The position numbers and the translations under genes are program-made. A stretch of 64,000 nt of DNA, from the NCBI GenBank assembly GCA_037179385.1, contig CM074200.1, positions 32,367,884 through 32,431,883 of the forward strand, written 5' to 3'. Source of the DNA: Holothuria scabra. Taxonomy: Eukaryota; Echinodermata; Holothuroidea; Aspidochirotida; Holothuriidae. The notes below the pieces were generated by a model, which did not search any database, was not told where the DNA came from, and worked only from the letters and a program-made list of their open reading frames with translations. Below, piece by piece: positions 21,814 to 34,281 of this stretch (position 1 is the first letter of the stretch; each line of letters begins with the position of its first letter).

Positions 21814-22064
21814 CAGTGTTGTAGTGTGAGTACGGGACCATGAGTACGAGTACGGGTACGGATACCAGCTCATGAGTACGAGTACGGGTACGGGTATCAG
21901 CTCATGAGTACGAGTGCGGGTACCAGGTCATGAGTACGGGTACGAGTCCAAAGAAAAATAAACCATGAGTATGGGTACAGGTACGGGTACCAGGCCATGA
22001 GTACGGGTATGGGTACGGGTATTAAGTCACGAGTACGGGTACGGGTACGGGTACTACAACACTG
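21814..22064. mobile_element. GTAC-rich hAT-like MITE, intact copy 2
   Basis: 251 bp from CAGTGTTGTAGTGTGAGTAC to GTACTACAACACTG, flanked on both sides by the perfect 8-bp duplication CCTTGAAA (21,806-21,813 and 22,065-22,072). CAGTG ends with an 8-bp target duplication are diagnostic of hAT-type insertion. The interior is almost wholly GAGTAC and GGGTAC hexamers, so nearly every six bases holds a GTAC palindrome. It has no coding capacity. Confidence 0.9.
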
Positions 22065-22079
22065 CCTTGAAATGATCTT

Positions 22080-23170
22080 AAATTCCCAACTTTAATGTTA
22101 CTTACCCAATGTTTTACATCTTTACTGTAGTCTCACCAAGAGTAAGTTGAACCTACGACTTACGGTTATCATTTTTAGTGGTATCAAGAGATTTACTGAA
22201 AAATTATAGCCTACAGCAGGATAAATGTAGGTACAGATGCTGGGTAACTTTTGTTTCTCGGCACATTTAGCCAATTTGTTTTACACCTATGACAGGTTTA
22301 TTCAGTCACTTATCTCCAACGTAAATAGCGCATTATCTTCCAAATTTAAAAACTACTTTAATTCACGTAACAAGATATTATTTCTGGATTTTGTGCACTT
22401 TTACTGAAGAATCTTTTGCCTTTACGTGATCGATGGTATATCAAGGAAATGAAAAGATGTATGCAATATTCAGCTCGAAGCTTTCAAACAAGGTATTGTG
22501 GGTGCTTCCTACCTGCAAGCGTCGTAAACATGCATAATTCAAAGGAAAAAACATGTTCTTATTGAAAAACTTTCTCCTGTTTTTTATTATGACTTTGAAT
22601 ACGTATACACGTTGATATATTTTTTTAATAAATTAGAGAAAATAATTCAGGGTAAAAAGTTGATTATTGATTTACTTATTTAACATTGTATAACCTCTAA
22701 TTCGCGAACATCTGTTGAACCTATATATCCAAGGAGTATATTACATTACACTTCTAATACATGTATAACCCAAGTAGGCTGTTCAATACTGGCCCAAATG
22801 ACATGTAAATTTAGTCCAATGTTAATTTATATCGCCTGGGTGGAAGAACGCGATTGCGATGAAGCATTAATACCTGAAAACTCCATCCAAAAAAACTACA
22901 GGCATGAATGAAAAACATTTCTTGGAGCTAAAAGGCGAATCATTTGTAATTCATCTGATTGCGATTACTTGTTTGGTTGATAAGGTACTAGTTCTACCAA
23001 TGTATTTCATTGCTTTTAAAAAGTGTACTTAAATGAATAAGTTTGCCCAAGCTTAGTAAACAAGCTTGGCCCTTTATTACTGAAATATTGTCAGAACTGA
23101 AAAATTATATTTCGTGTAGTTTGTATGATATATAGGAGATGAATACAGAGCAGAGGTAACTTATGTGAAA
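22080..23170. other. Gene-free stretch, nothing firm
   Basis: A small hairpin CCAAGCTT-AGTAAAC-AAGCTTGG lies at about 23,047. Otherwise this is AT-rich sequence without supported features. Confidence 0.4.
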
Positions 23171-23187
23171 AATTATGACTTCTCCAT

Positions 23188-23405
23188 CATTCTAAGACAA
23201 TATACACAAGGGAGGTGCACCTTCATCAATACACTCGCGAAACTCTTCCAGTTCTCTTATTCATAAACGCTAGGAAGCCCGGATATCCTCTAGCATAAAG
23301 TTTCCCATCATTCTCCATCATTCTGAGGCCTGGAGTACACTGGGCGTAACCGTCCAATACTCTTATACATTAATTCTAGGTATCCCGGATGTATTCTCCT
23401 CTATA
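23188..23405 (+). repeat. Diverged tandem duplication, about 120-bp unit
   Basis: Both halves start CTCCATCATTCT (23,183 and 23,312). They then share TACAC..GGG, CAATAC.CTC, TCTTAT.CAT, CTAGG..CCCGGAT and TCCTCTA in the same order. The two units differ at many positions, so the duplication is old. Confidence 0.6.
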
Positions 23406-23409
23406 TAGT

Positions 23410-26400
23410 CCAATAACATATCTCTGTTTGAAGGTTAATGACTTGTTCATGATGTGTGATATGGTGTGATCAATGTTAAATCTCCTTTGGAATTGTCCCA
23501 TAGCGAAATTTCTTACATTATTCTTACGATTAAAGCTCACTTCGACTCACTACGTTCCTGCCACTAAGTGCATCTTTTGACTACAGAGACTTTGCGGTGT
23601 GTGTTGAAATCAATAGCACCTATACACCTATTAATTTTTATAATGAGTGTAAACAATTACCATTTACATTTTGGTGTTGGGATGTTAGTCGTCTGCTTGT
23701 TTTATCAACGGCAAATCTTGAATTTTATTTCATCTTTGCCAAGGGCTGCTTGGTGAAGATATCACTTCAAAATGAGCGTTATGTTTGTATGGATGTTCAC
23801 GTACCACCGTACTTTCACGTGCGAATCAAATCACGAGGCGTTCCTCATTAATACGCAAGCTCACTCATATGCAAACGGCTGAGAAAAGAGAGTTCATTGA
23901 CCAGATAGGAAATATGAGTTACTTGGTGCTAAGTATGATATTTGTTTTCCTTCTTAGCTACACAAAAGATAGCACAAGTATGTGCTTACATGTGCGTGAG
24001 TAGTATTATTAAAAGGGTATATCATCAACGTATTCCATGCAAAACGTCACAAGATAAGAAATTTGTACAAAGAAACATTTGTAAAATGTCCAGCCTTAGC
24101 ATATGAGCTTCGATTTTCACTTTAATGTGAGATAATGATTTAGAACATGTTGAAATTCTCTGTTTTTGAGCGGAAGAAATTTTCCATAGGCAGTAATTTT
24201 TTTGGTTTTCAGTTAAAATCGATAACATATCAATCTTCTCCTTGTGATACCTGCAGCCAGGAAACGGAGTGATGCACTTATAATCTGATTTGCATAATAA
24301 TATTGGTTTATACATTTGGATGGTGTCTTCTCATTGTAACATGCTCCGGATGAGGTAGATGCAACAGGTTGTGGTTGAATATTGGATGGGGAAGTTTAAA
24401 AAATAATTAAATTCTTATTTTTTTCTTTGTCACATTTATGAAATCATTGGTGGAAAGGAGTTTGGAGTTGGTATAATAAATACTGTAGGTTGTGAGTAAT
24501 GGAAGTGGGTATTATAGAGTTTTTTAAGTTTCCATTTGCCTACCGTTGCCCCCTCCCCCCCCCCCCATAGTCTTTAAAACCCCATCCACTTTCTTATAAA
24601 CAGAATGCGTTCCCATACCAATACTAGGCATTACAATTAACTTATGCCATATTTCAATCTCACTAAGCTGATACGATTAGAGTATGTGATAATTCATTAA
24701 ACTTACCTATTACATTTATTTCTATAACTTAAAGGGGAAATAACTTTGGAGACGTAGTTCTTTAGCCTTTCTCTCAAACTAATTGACAGGTTGTACAAGT
24801 ATTGTGATGGTAAGGGTTAGAGGATGTTTTGCGGCCCTGAAGAGTGTTCATTTCATATTCATCATTGTAGTAGGGAACCTACTGCCATGATGTTTGGTGA
24901 GAAGCAGTCAATGGATAAGGGAAAACAAGAATCACAATTGGAAAAAAACGGCTGCCACTTTAAATCTTTTAATAAGACCAAAATGAAGCCTACAAATTGG
25001 GTGGGAACGGGGCAGGAAAACTCATTTAAACTAACTTAACCTTTAACTAGACTTTGGTGTCACGAATAGCTAGAATTTTAAAGAATTAAGAAGTAGCCTA
25101 CCTCTTCAAAATGTCTAACAAAAAAGGAATCATTTTAATTTACATTATTTTGTTGTTGAAACTTCTCTTATCAATCTCTCTCAATTGAATAAAATGTTTT
25201 AGCTCTACAGCAACCAGTTGTACCTCTACAGTAAACTACCCTTTAATTAATGAGATTTATTTTCTCTAGCATGACGTTCCCTTTGTGGATGTTTAGTAAC
25301 ACAACGTTGAAGTGTGATGATGACATTAAACAACATCTTAAAATAAATATGATACATTGTCTCAGGTTACAGTAGATTTACAGTAAATACACGCACCCAT
25401 CACGGAGAGCAGGCCTGCAGTGATTTAAGCCTACACATTCGTATTGTTCATGATAGTAATTGCTGCTTTCCATGGATAGTATTTTGGGGATTACGCACTA
25501 CTTAATTGTACTCACAACTACCTGATTTGTAGCGTTTACGTACCCTTTATTTATCACACATTTAATGATTTTATATCTTTGACTATACATAAGTGTCCAG
25601 TATGAAAAGTCTTTAAAGTGACTTCGTTTAATGTTACTCACGGTGAAAGGATTGCCAGTCATACGTACACGATGTACTCAACTATAATATATAAGCTAGC
25701 TTAATATGTTGAATACGTACTCGTTCTAGATTTTAGCAGACAAGGAGTAAGTTCCCGTACTTTAAGTCTCAACCAGTCAAAGGGAAGGATGTCGTGGTTT
25801 TGCTTTTTCTTTTCTTTTAGTTAATGGCAAAAAAAGTAATTCCATGTGTATCCTTTGTAAGATATGATCTCTCTCGCTCTTTTCCACTATCAATGTGCTC
25901 GAATTGGAAGTCTGTACTCCCAACAATATCAATATGCGTTTGATATGTTTTGGCCTCGAACCTGCCAGTTAACAACCTTCGAAGACTCGTTTAACTTTTC
26001 GATAAGTAACACTAGCTACTCCGTACCCCTCTCTCTGCCTTTAAAATATCGCGAAAGGAAAGTAAGTAAAATAAGATTACTGTTCTCCATGGTATTCTTG
26101 CATGACTTTCGTTTAGTTGATCTTTTTTTCCTAGAGTAGCTAATTGGACCATCTCTTGTACAAAAATATCCAGGTAAATCCAGTTTGGAAAAAGCTCAAC
26201 TTAAAATTTCAGTCATTGATTACAAAGCCTGCATTTGAAAGAGTCATTTACAGTTTTTAAAAGTATTACAATTCCCCCCAGGTCATATCTAAATGTCATA
26301 AAACGGATATCAGCACAAGAGTAGGTTTTGCTGTCGTGTGGTAAGTTTAAGTCGAAATTAAACGGAATTCTCTCCGAGATTCCATCAAGATGTCATCTGG
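23410..26400. other. Gene-free stretch, nothing firm
   Basis: Overlapping unrecognised frames lie at 23,568-24,003, 24,025-24,315 (minus), 24,824-25,039 and 25,864-26,139. None shows a motif or convincing splice sites. A poly-C run sits near 24,550. Confidence 0.35.
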
Positions 26401-26401
26401 C

Positions 26402-26617
26402 TCATCTCATGGGATCAAAGTAGAGTAGTATTTGACTGTTTTTATCATCTATAACCAAGCAAAGTTTTTCCCGTAATTGTGCTCTCTCCTCGATTGCATT
26501 TTCCGTCAGTGACGCTAGCAGGTTTGAAGTTGCATTTGCCAAATAAACAATTCTAAGGTGTAACGTTGGTGCATATTGGTGGTTATTGGAATGACGTAAG
26601 CTAACCTTCAGACACAT
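26402..26617 (-). other. Weak candidate exon, unrecognised
   Basis: A 71-codon minus-strand frame whose second half (LASLTENAIEERAQLREKL and on) has the acidic/basic alternation of a real helical protein. It ends PMR-stop. No family comes to mind. A CCTTAG word inside the frame could be an acceptor. Length alone is not significant here. Confidence 0.15.
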
Positions 26618-26619
26618 AC

Positions 26620-28480
26620 CTTGATCTTATACTACATTTTTGCGTTGCCTAAGGGATTTACTCCTATACGGGTGTCAACGAAATCTTTTCCGAGTTATCA
26701 ATGTTGAAATAGGGTGAATTTAGAAATAGGCTCCAAACTTAAAAATATACAAAGAGGTGAAAAGTAAGTACTTCTTTCATTTTTGTGAAATTTCTTGAAA
26801 CAAAAATTAAAAATATATTAAAAGTTAGAGGAATAAAAGTTTGAAGGCTTATAAGACAAAGGCTATGAATATTCGCTCTAACTCTCTACAACGGACAACA
26901 ACGGAATTTTGCAGGAAATGTCAACAGTATAAGTTTTTTCAAGGCTTTACTTGTGAAAGAAGAACCCTAGACAGTTGGTATTCTATAGTGACTGACATTT
27001 GTATTTTTACGCATGTATTATAAACCATATTATTAGGTGAACTGAAGTACTCGATTCGCGTCGGCGATCAAATGACAGGCAGTTCCGGTTCGCTCAAGCC
27101 TGACAGCACCCCATGTATCTGATAAAGATACTTCTTGAAGTATGTTTTGTTTAGTAGTAGTAAGAACTTTCTCCCTCCATCCTCATCCCCATCTCGTTCC
27201 ATCTGTAACCAAGTTTGTTGTGCAAGTGCATAACTGATGCTTCACTTTTCTGAATGTGTCGGTCTTTAACTTCAGGAGGCTTGATCACACTTGCAGATTT
27301 CCCATTCCGTTGGTGCGCAATCTGGCAAAATGCAACCGAGTCGAATGTTGTTATCTCCAGTCTAGAAAAATGCATTACTGGTTCTCTTCATTTGCAAGTA
27401 AAAACATCCGAATATTCGTAGGATTCGAGTACTGTGAGCAACAGAAAGCCCGATACCCCAAAGGACACAGCAGTCAACACATTCGTGAATTCATTGCTTT
27501 GGCTAAAAGTTAATCTTTCAGGTGTTATCTTGTATACCCAGGGGTACTCAAAATAAGCCATGACTGGTCATACATTCCAGCGTCGCTGAATTGAAAGCAG
27601 TTAACTTTCTTCAGATGTAGATGCATGACCTCTCAAAAGTTGATTCCCTTGTCGACACCCTCTCCATCATTTCTAGCAAATTAAGCAAACATGACTATGT
27701 CGCAGGTAATACGTGAGTGTCTATTATAACACTCGAGTGATGGGCCTACCTGTCAGGTTTAAGAAATAATACTGAGAATTAATCGCAGCATTTCAGTACT
27801 ATGGATTACTGATGAACCAAAACCAAGTCATTTGAGAAATGTATTTTCATCACTGGGGGCCATACCCATAAAACTTCCTTTTCCTTCTTTTTTGTTTGTC
27901 TAATTCACATTACTAGCCTGAGGGGCCGCCAAGTTTTGAAGTGGGGGCTAATCTTCAAAGCGGTCCAGTATGTTAATTAATATAACGGCAGTGTAAGGCG
28001 GCCGAAAATGCCTGCAGCAGAAGCACTGGGGCTTAAGACCATCAGCCCCTCCCATCGCCCCACCTTTCCTTTTTACGCTGCATTTTCTCAACTTGAGATT
28101 TTAAATTTGTAACTTCCATCTAAGTCATGGGTCGAGTGTGCCTTGACAACCCTTAGCAATGTGCATGCATGCGCATTGTCACAGTCTGTACACCGCTTGT
28201 CGAAGTGTTTTTTCCCGCACTTAGATTGTATGTTATAACACTATAAGGTAGTACGCCAATTCGAGATGGGGCATAAGCGGACAAATGCTACGAAGGAAGA
28301 GGAGCAACTCCATTTTGACCCATTTCCTATAGGCGCATTGCCAATGAACTTTTCGCCATTCCCACTTTCTGTATCTATTAAGAACAGGCGCGGCGTTAGA
28401 GACTCGGACGTCCGCCCATCTACATCCGCAAGAAAATTTGAAAAGAGAACGAAAAGAAGCACCAAACTCATACTTTACCT
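26620..28480. other. Gene-free stretch, nothing firm
   Basis: An 81-codon plus-strand frame from 28,266 (MGHKRTNATKEEEQ...) is hydrophilic and protein-like, but it overlaps a 76-codon minus-strand frame and runs up to the dispersed repeat at 28,492, so it may be repeat sequence. Nothing else is supported. Confidence 0.3.
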
Positions 28481-28491
28481 CCCCCTATACA

Positions 28492-28752
28492 CGAATCCGG
28501 ACAGCAAGTGATGGTCTGGTTTCAGTCGGCCATAACTGGGATCCGTCACCTTTAAATCTTTCGATTTCCTTGCTTACCTCTATCACGGATGGTTGTACAC
28601 TAATCTGTATCTTGAATTCTCCTATTTCCCTAAATATGAGGCTTTGAAATTCATGTAAACAATTAATAAAGACGATTTTTGGCTAATGGACCCCACTAAT
28701 AGCGGCCTACATTCACTAAAAACAAGCGCTTATCGGATTCGTCAATAGAAAT
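28492..28752 (+). repeat. Dispersed repeat A, copy 1 (interrupted)
   Basis: It shares ATGGTCTG-TTT-AGTCGGCC plus ATAACTGG, TCACCTTT-AAT, GACGATTT, GACCCCACTAAT, GCCTACA-TCACT and ATCGGATTCGTC, in the same order, with 47,603-47,751. This copy carries about 110 extra bases between TCACCTTTAAAT and GACGATTT, either an insertion here or a deletion in the other copy. Confidence 0.75.
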
Positions 28753-28759
28753 ACCTTGA

Positions 28760-31140
28760 CACCACTCCTAAAGAAGTAGGGGATATGCAGGTTTAACTAT
28801 ACACCAACACAAACGTTTTATGCCGTCCCAATTATTCCGTTTTATTTCTTTTTGGTGCCAACATCCAGCACTAATCGAGATTTCACATTTTACCCTATAT
28901 TTTTATTTTTATGTGCAGTAGAGTTGAGATGCTGTGTGCAACAATTGATACAGGTGCATTGATTGTTTTGCACTAAATATTAACGACTAAGGTGCGCGTT
29001 TTGTATTGTAAAGTCACCCCTTTTAAGTCCTAATTGGCTGTACCTTAATCATATTGCAATGAAACAGAGAGAAGTTTAATACATGGCCACTGCGTTTATT
29101 TTATTATAGACGTGCCATTCGTCTTAATCCTATACGTCTAATATTTCCACACGTCTCGAGGGTTTACAGCTTAACACCGGCTTCGTTGTGTGGGCCTTCC
29201 TCTTGTTTCCTTTTCTCATTTCCAATCCGTTACCTCTGAAATTAACAGGGGAAAATATCCTTATCAACGATGATGCCCAGAAGGAAAATGTTTCATGTCT
29301 GGTTTCAAATTTCAAATTAGATTAAATAAAGGAAGTAAGCCACGCGTCGCTTTTAGCAGTTCACCTGTTGACGTCAGTGCAAAGCGAACACAACTTCCTT
29401 TCTGCTTAAGTGTTGTCACAAGTTTAAGCAAGACTATGGGTAAAAGATTAAGCAGTTAAGAGGTCTCCTCTGATTTGACGGAAAATCTGCTAAAACTTCC
29501 AGGAAAGCTTTATGCATTTTGTTTCTTGTTTCTTTGAGTGCAAACCTTAGAAGCAACTAAAGGTAAAACAGGGATCCAAAGAAACGTAGTGCAGGAGGTC
29601 AACAGGTCACGTCTTCAAAACAACCTGAAAAAATTTCAAATTTCTCTTCTTTTTGTCCTGTTGACATCGTTCACGACAATGTTTACCCATGTTGTGTGTC
29701 GCACGAATGACGTACAATTCCGATTTCATTAAAAAAAAACATTCACAATGTTGATTATTCCAACGAGTTTGTGTTACATTTCGGCGTGCTCGGTTGTCAT
29801 TCAGTGTGTTTTAATTTAGACATGGAACTCTTTTAAAGAAACCATATCATATTTTTATCTAATATGTGACTTGCTTTGCAGCTACTTTACTCTTCAGCAG
29901 TTTTCTATGGTTTTATAAATAGGCCTTCCATGCTTCACGTGTAATGTACCATATTGGAATAATATACACATTATCCGCTTTAATGCCTATTCAATTATAA
30001 GTAATGGCATTCGCTAAGTTCGAAAAAATGTTACGAAATGCCCTTCATGTCAATTAAAAACATTGTCTACCTAAGAAAATAAACGTTAGTGAGAACAATT
30101 ATTGAAAATAATGCATTATTACTGAACTATCGCTGCAGGGATTAAAACAATCTTATTAGTCGGTAGTCGACACAGTTTTTTCAGTGATCGGGCTAAAGAT
30201 AGGCAAAGTTTGCGAACCTGACTATGGAGACTTGAAATCTGCAAAAAAAAAATTATCAAAACGCAGTATTTTACCTCATTAAATGTCGATCACAATGCAC
30301 ACCTCTTGATTTTTATATCATCTATTCTTGGATAGAAGTTTTGTATATCATCCCTCAAATTGATTATTACAAAACTTGATACCACAAGGGCAATGGCTAG
30401 GACACTTAGTATTTCGAAGGTTTTAAGGACAACACAGCATTATAAATAAAAGGAGAACCCTGCCAAACACGTTGTAAATTTACTATACAAAAAATAAATA
30501 GGTATATAAAGATATCAGAAACTACTGGCACATTATTTAACTGTAATTTTTATATGCCTCTTTAAACTTTATTTACTTTTGTTTTTTGTAAATTTGCACC
30601 GTTTGAAGCAGTGTTGGGGCAATCAAGCTGGTTATCCACATATCAATTTGTTGTGTCTGAATTGCATATAGCGTGTGTTAGCGTCCCCCACGCAACGAAA
30701 ACGCGCTCTGTGGAAATCAGTACGCCGAGTAGGGTTACTTAGTTCTGATCATCAGTGCTCAGTGTAATGATGTTTTAAGTGTTCAAAGTTTTAACACTCC
30801 CCTATAGGAACAAGGCCCAAGAACGTTAAACAGATTCATATATGAATATGCATAAGTCTTTACCAAGGAAATGACGCCCCGATTTGTAATTTTAACTTTC
30901 GCGCAACGCACAAAGCTATCGCGTGCTTTTTGTGTAAAAAGAACAAGTTTCCAGTATTACAGAACACTTGGCCACGCCCATCGGCCAATCAACTGTACGA
31001 AATGCCGGCGTCTGTATGAATTATACATAGTCATTACGTATCAGTTTAACAGGTAAGTGTTTTCAAACAAATTAAATTGATTCAACTAAACATTCCATTT
31101 CCTTCACCAAATGTACTCCGCAATTATTCATGGCAGTATG
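28760..31140. other. Gene-free stretch, nothing recognised
   Basis: AT-rich. Short frames at 29,130, 29,538 and 30,871 have no motifs. I see no TIR pairs or tandem arrays. Confidence 0.4.
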
Positions 31141-31150
31141 ACAGGGGGAC

Positions 31151-31261
31151 ATCCCTATGTTCCGACATCTTTATGTTACGACGTCTCTATGTTCCAACAA
31201 TAATGTGCTTTGGAGCCGATGAAAATGTACTATGGCACCGACAGGGTGTACTTTGGCACCG
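31151..31261 (+). repeat. Two adjacent short-unit repeats (16-bp x3 and 15-bp x3)
   Basis: Three 16-bp units of the type ATCCCTATGTTCCGAC run head to tail from 31,151 to 31,198. They are followed by three spaced 15-mers of the type TGTACTTTGGCACCG at 31,204, 31,226 and 31,247. The two unit types are unrelated in sequence but directly adjacent. Confidence 0.75.
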
Positions 31262-31269
31262 TTTTGTTG

Positions 31270-32600
31270 GATTATAGAGATGTAACCATGGCATAGCACA
31301 TCTAGAAGCACCCTACTACCAACTCCATGAAGAAATTATAAGCCCTCTAGCTTTATCGAGTTGAAAAGAGACTTTAGCTACCTTTCTAATGTCCAATTTT
31401 GCAAGAAGTGTGGCGTGAACTAATCAGTAGAAGACAATAAGTAGTGTTGTATGTTTATTTACATGCGGACAAAGGCATGATCTACAAAACGCTTTCATTT
31501 TACACGACAAAAATGACCCGTATATAGCTTCCAACTAAGTTTGTCTGTTTTCCATTTTTCTCTAAACCTGAGGCCTGGTCTTTAGATCACCGTAATAATC
31601 ATAAACGCATAAGTATACCCACTAATACACTGCTGTAGTTTATGCCCTTGATCACTTTGGATGGATTGTCTTTTTAACACCATCAAAAATAATATCCACG
31701 GGCGATATTCAAAGGTTATCAGTCTATAGAACGTTACAGTTTCCCAGTCGGAATCTTTTGTCGGCTTTCACAAGTATATAAAGCCTATCTTCGATTAGAT
31801 CTGAAGGTCACTCTACAGAACGTTTCAGCCATTCTGTTAAATATTCGTCTGAAAGGCATCATCGCTGCAAAACTCCAATCCCCGAAAATGATGAAAAGGC
31901 CTTGATAGGCCTGAGCAAACTGTTCAGCCAGTAGGAAAATATTTCACATTCTGTTTTTTGCCCCCTGATCTTCGATCTAGCTGTCAGTTTACGGCAAAGA
32001 TTTCCAATCACGTAGAAGTTCCGACAGTCCCGTCCAATATGTTATTTTGATTTTTCACGTGGAAATTTGTGTGAGTTTCACTTATGACGTATAGTTTAAT
32101 GAAGAAGAGACTCCCAGCTTCATAAAGCAGAGTAAACATAGAAAGTGATGGTAGCTTATCTGTAGTACAACATTCGGTTGTTCCGTTTAAATATTCAACA
32201 TCTATATTCTACCAGAAGAAAAAACGTACATTACAGGCAATGACGTCAACATTGGGAGCTATTCGGTCAAAGCGAAACGTAAAAAAGGGGAAGTTACGAA
32301 ACATTTTGTGGATTAAATACTATCAGGCCATCGTATTTCAGACTTCCAAAGCACTAGTAGTTCGCTAGCCACGTTGTGAAACTTTAAGCCATGGTGTAAA
32401 TTTATAAAACATGGATACTTTTCTTTATTTCTCTCTCGCCCTCTACTTTTTAAAACAGTATATATGAGCAAGTTCTTATTTCAAAATGGATTCCCAAAAT
32501 TCATGTTTTGTTACAATTATTATTGGGCCTAAGTATATCTGTTTTCTTTGGGACCCATGTCCAAAATACGCAAAGAGAGTGCCACTTTTGGCAATAACCT
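31270..32600. other. Gene-free stretch with a possible TATA-box start site
   Basis: TATATAAAG at 31,776-31,784 is followed at the right distance by GATTAGATCTGAAGG and a less AT-rich stretch to about 31,920, which would fit a core promoter on the plus strand. No long frame follows, so this is only a weak candidate. Confidence 0.25.
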
Positions 32601-32608
32601 GTGACTAT

Positions 32609-32748
32609 TTGTCACAGTTGCGACAAGCAGTTAGTCCGTTCATCCCAACTAATTGTCGCACTTGCGACAAGCAGTCTAACCATTCCTGAGAAAATACCAT
32701 TTTATATAAAAAAAAACGACTCCTTGTCGCACGTGTGACAAGGAGTCG
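32609..32748. repeat. Cluster of three palindromes with TTGTCGCA-NN-TGCGACAA cores
   Basis: Cores lie at 32,609-32,626 (TTGTCACAGTTGCGACAA), 32,653-32,670 (TTGTCGCACTTGCGACAA) and 32,724-32,741 (TTGTCGCACGTGTGACAA). The first two are each followed by GCAGT. The third is extended to a 32-bp hairpin (32,717-32,748) by flanking CGACTCC/GGAGTCG. The 10-bp arms differ by at most one substitution. Confidence 0.8.
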
Positions 32749-33238
32749 GTGCTCAGTTCGGATGGAATAGCGTATGAGAATTTCGTATTGGGTTATGAAA
32801 ATGCAACAAGTTATGCAAAAGGAGGTGCCTATAAAGAGATAAAATCCATTTTGATAATTAAATTTGTTTATTCTTATCAGTGTAGACGTAGCAATGATAT
32901 TGACAGGGAAAAACTCTTTCAAAAGATTAGGACGTTGTATATATTATGCAACATCCATTTTATCTGCCAAACTAGGGGAGAAAGTGAAGTAGCTTGACAT
33001 ATTTATGTTAGGAGGTAACTAATTCCACGATAAACTGATGTAACTATGATATTGTAGATCCTGTCCAACAAATGGTACTTACAGTTGTAAAGAAGAAATC
33101 AAAATGGTCAAATGTATTTCTTCAAACTGTGTCGCCATGTGACTAATGATACTATCTACATTCGAAGCTGCATGACCTCGACGAGTTTGCTTCTCTCGTC
33201 TGAAATGTAACGGCATTTGGGCATCGTATGGAGGTACC

Positions 33239-33613
33239 TTAGGGGGATCCGCTGGGGTCTCGATACATTTGATTGATATTTGTAATTGCAGTTTGGCAAA
33301 AGCTTGCGTATTCGATTTGTTTTGTGTTTACTTTTTCAATTATCATCAAAGTATGTGTGGAGTCCTTTGCCGTCAAACTCAAACTATTTTCAATTGATTC
33401 GTGCAGTTTTCTCCTTATACAGTCGAAGAACAGGTCGAATTTCGTATCAATGATACTTACTCTGAACTCTGAATTGAGTAATTCTACAAACATCTGCTTC
33501 TGCATGGTCAAGTAGTTGAAGCGTCCAATTAACAGCAACTCGGAAGTCTGGAATTGACTGCTGCCCAGGTCATACCGAAGTCTACCGAAGTATACCGAAT
33601 CTGACGGTGTCAT
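33239..33613 (-). other. Candidate exon on the minus strand, unrecognised
   Basis: A 124-codon minus-strand frame with a protein-like mix of residues (LLLIGRFNYLTMQKQMFVEL near residue 27). Inside it, CAGA followed by GTAAGT (33,460 downwards) is a strong donor, so only the part above 33,461 may be exonic. AATTCCAG near 33,555 could be the acceptor. I do not recognise the protein. The opposite strand is open for 80 codons, which weakens the case. Confidence 0.25.
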
Positions 33614-33618
33614 TCCTC

Positions 33619-33676
33619 GGTGCTCAGCATAAGCAATGGAGTAGGAAAAACAAGCTAGTGAATCACAACTAGAATA
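33619..33676 (+). mobile_element. 3' fragment of the tRNA-derived SINE
   Basis: GGTGCTCAGCATAAGCAATG and the following 'gtaggaaaaacaagctagtgaatcacaact' match the 3' part of the SINE at 54,325-54,500 almost base for base. The tRNA-related head is missing, as in 5'-truncated insertions. Confidence 0.7.
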
Positions 33677-34205
33677 AAAGGCCGGTTACAGATGCTAAAT
33701 TGTTACATCTAATTTACCAAATTTTGTTAAGCTATCTATCCCTTTGAAAATTTTCAGTCACTGTTTCAGGACTTGATGCGCTGTGGGATTCCATGTATTG
33801 CCTACTCACATAACTATCACTCTAGCTGCGATATGGACCATTACAAATAGAGGGCTTGCTCCGTGTAAGAAAAGATGGGTAAAATCTACCCAATGTTGGG
33901 AGAATATAGCACAAGGAACACTTTTAGCAAACTTCGCTAAATTTATTGGGCAAAATTTATGTAATAGTAAAACAAAATGTGGATGTTTTGTCCAACCTTT
34001 AACAATTTTTTCCACAACAATGCTCCATGTGCTATGTTTTCGAAATTGTTTTTAGAGAGTTGCAGTCTGATAATTTAGTTTGTTATTATTTATTTACATG
34101 AAGGAATACCAAGTAAAACCAATGCCTGATTACCACCTAAATGATACACTGTTTAGGTTGCTTCAAAGAAACCAAAAAATCTAGAAATAATTATTATCAT
34201 GATTT

Positions 34206-34281
34206 CGATTCATGTATACCACGAACATGTGAGTTATACTCACCGATTCATGTATACCACGAACATGTGAGTTATACTAAC
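34206..34281 (+). repeat. 38-bp tandem duplication
   Basis: Two head-to-tail copies of a 38-bp unit starting CGATTCATGTATACC differ at one position (CAC against AAC at the ends). It is recent by the look of it. It lies in an otherwise unremarkable gene-free stretch. Confidence 0.9.

Noticed and set aside
34206..34281. A CRISPR-like repeat array
   Set aside because: Two adjacent identical 38-bp units with no spacers, in an animal genome. It is a simple tandem duplication. No CRISPR structure was seen anywhere.
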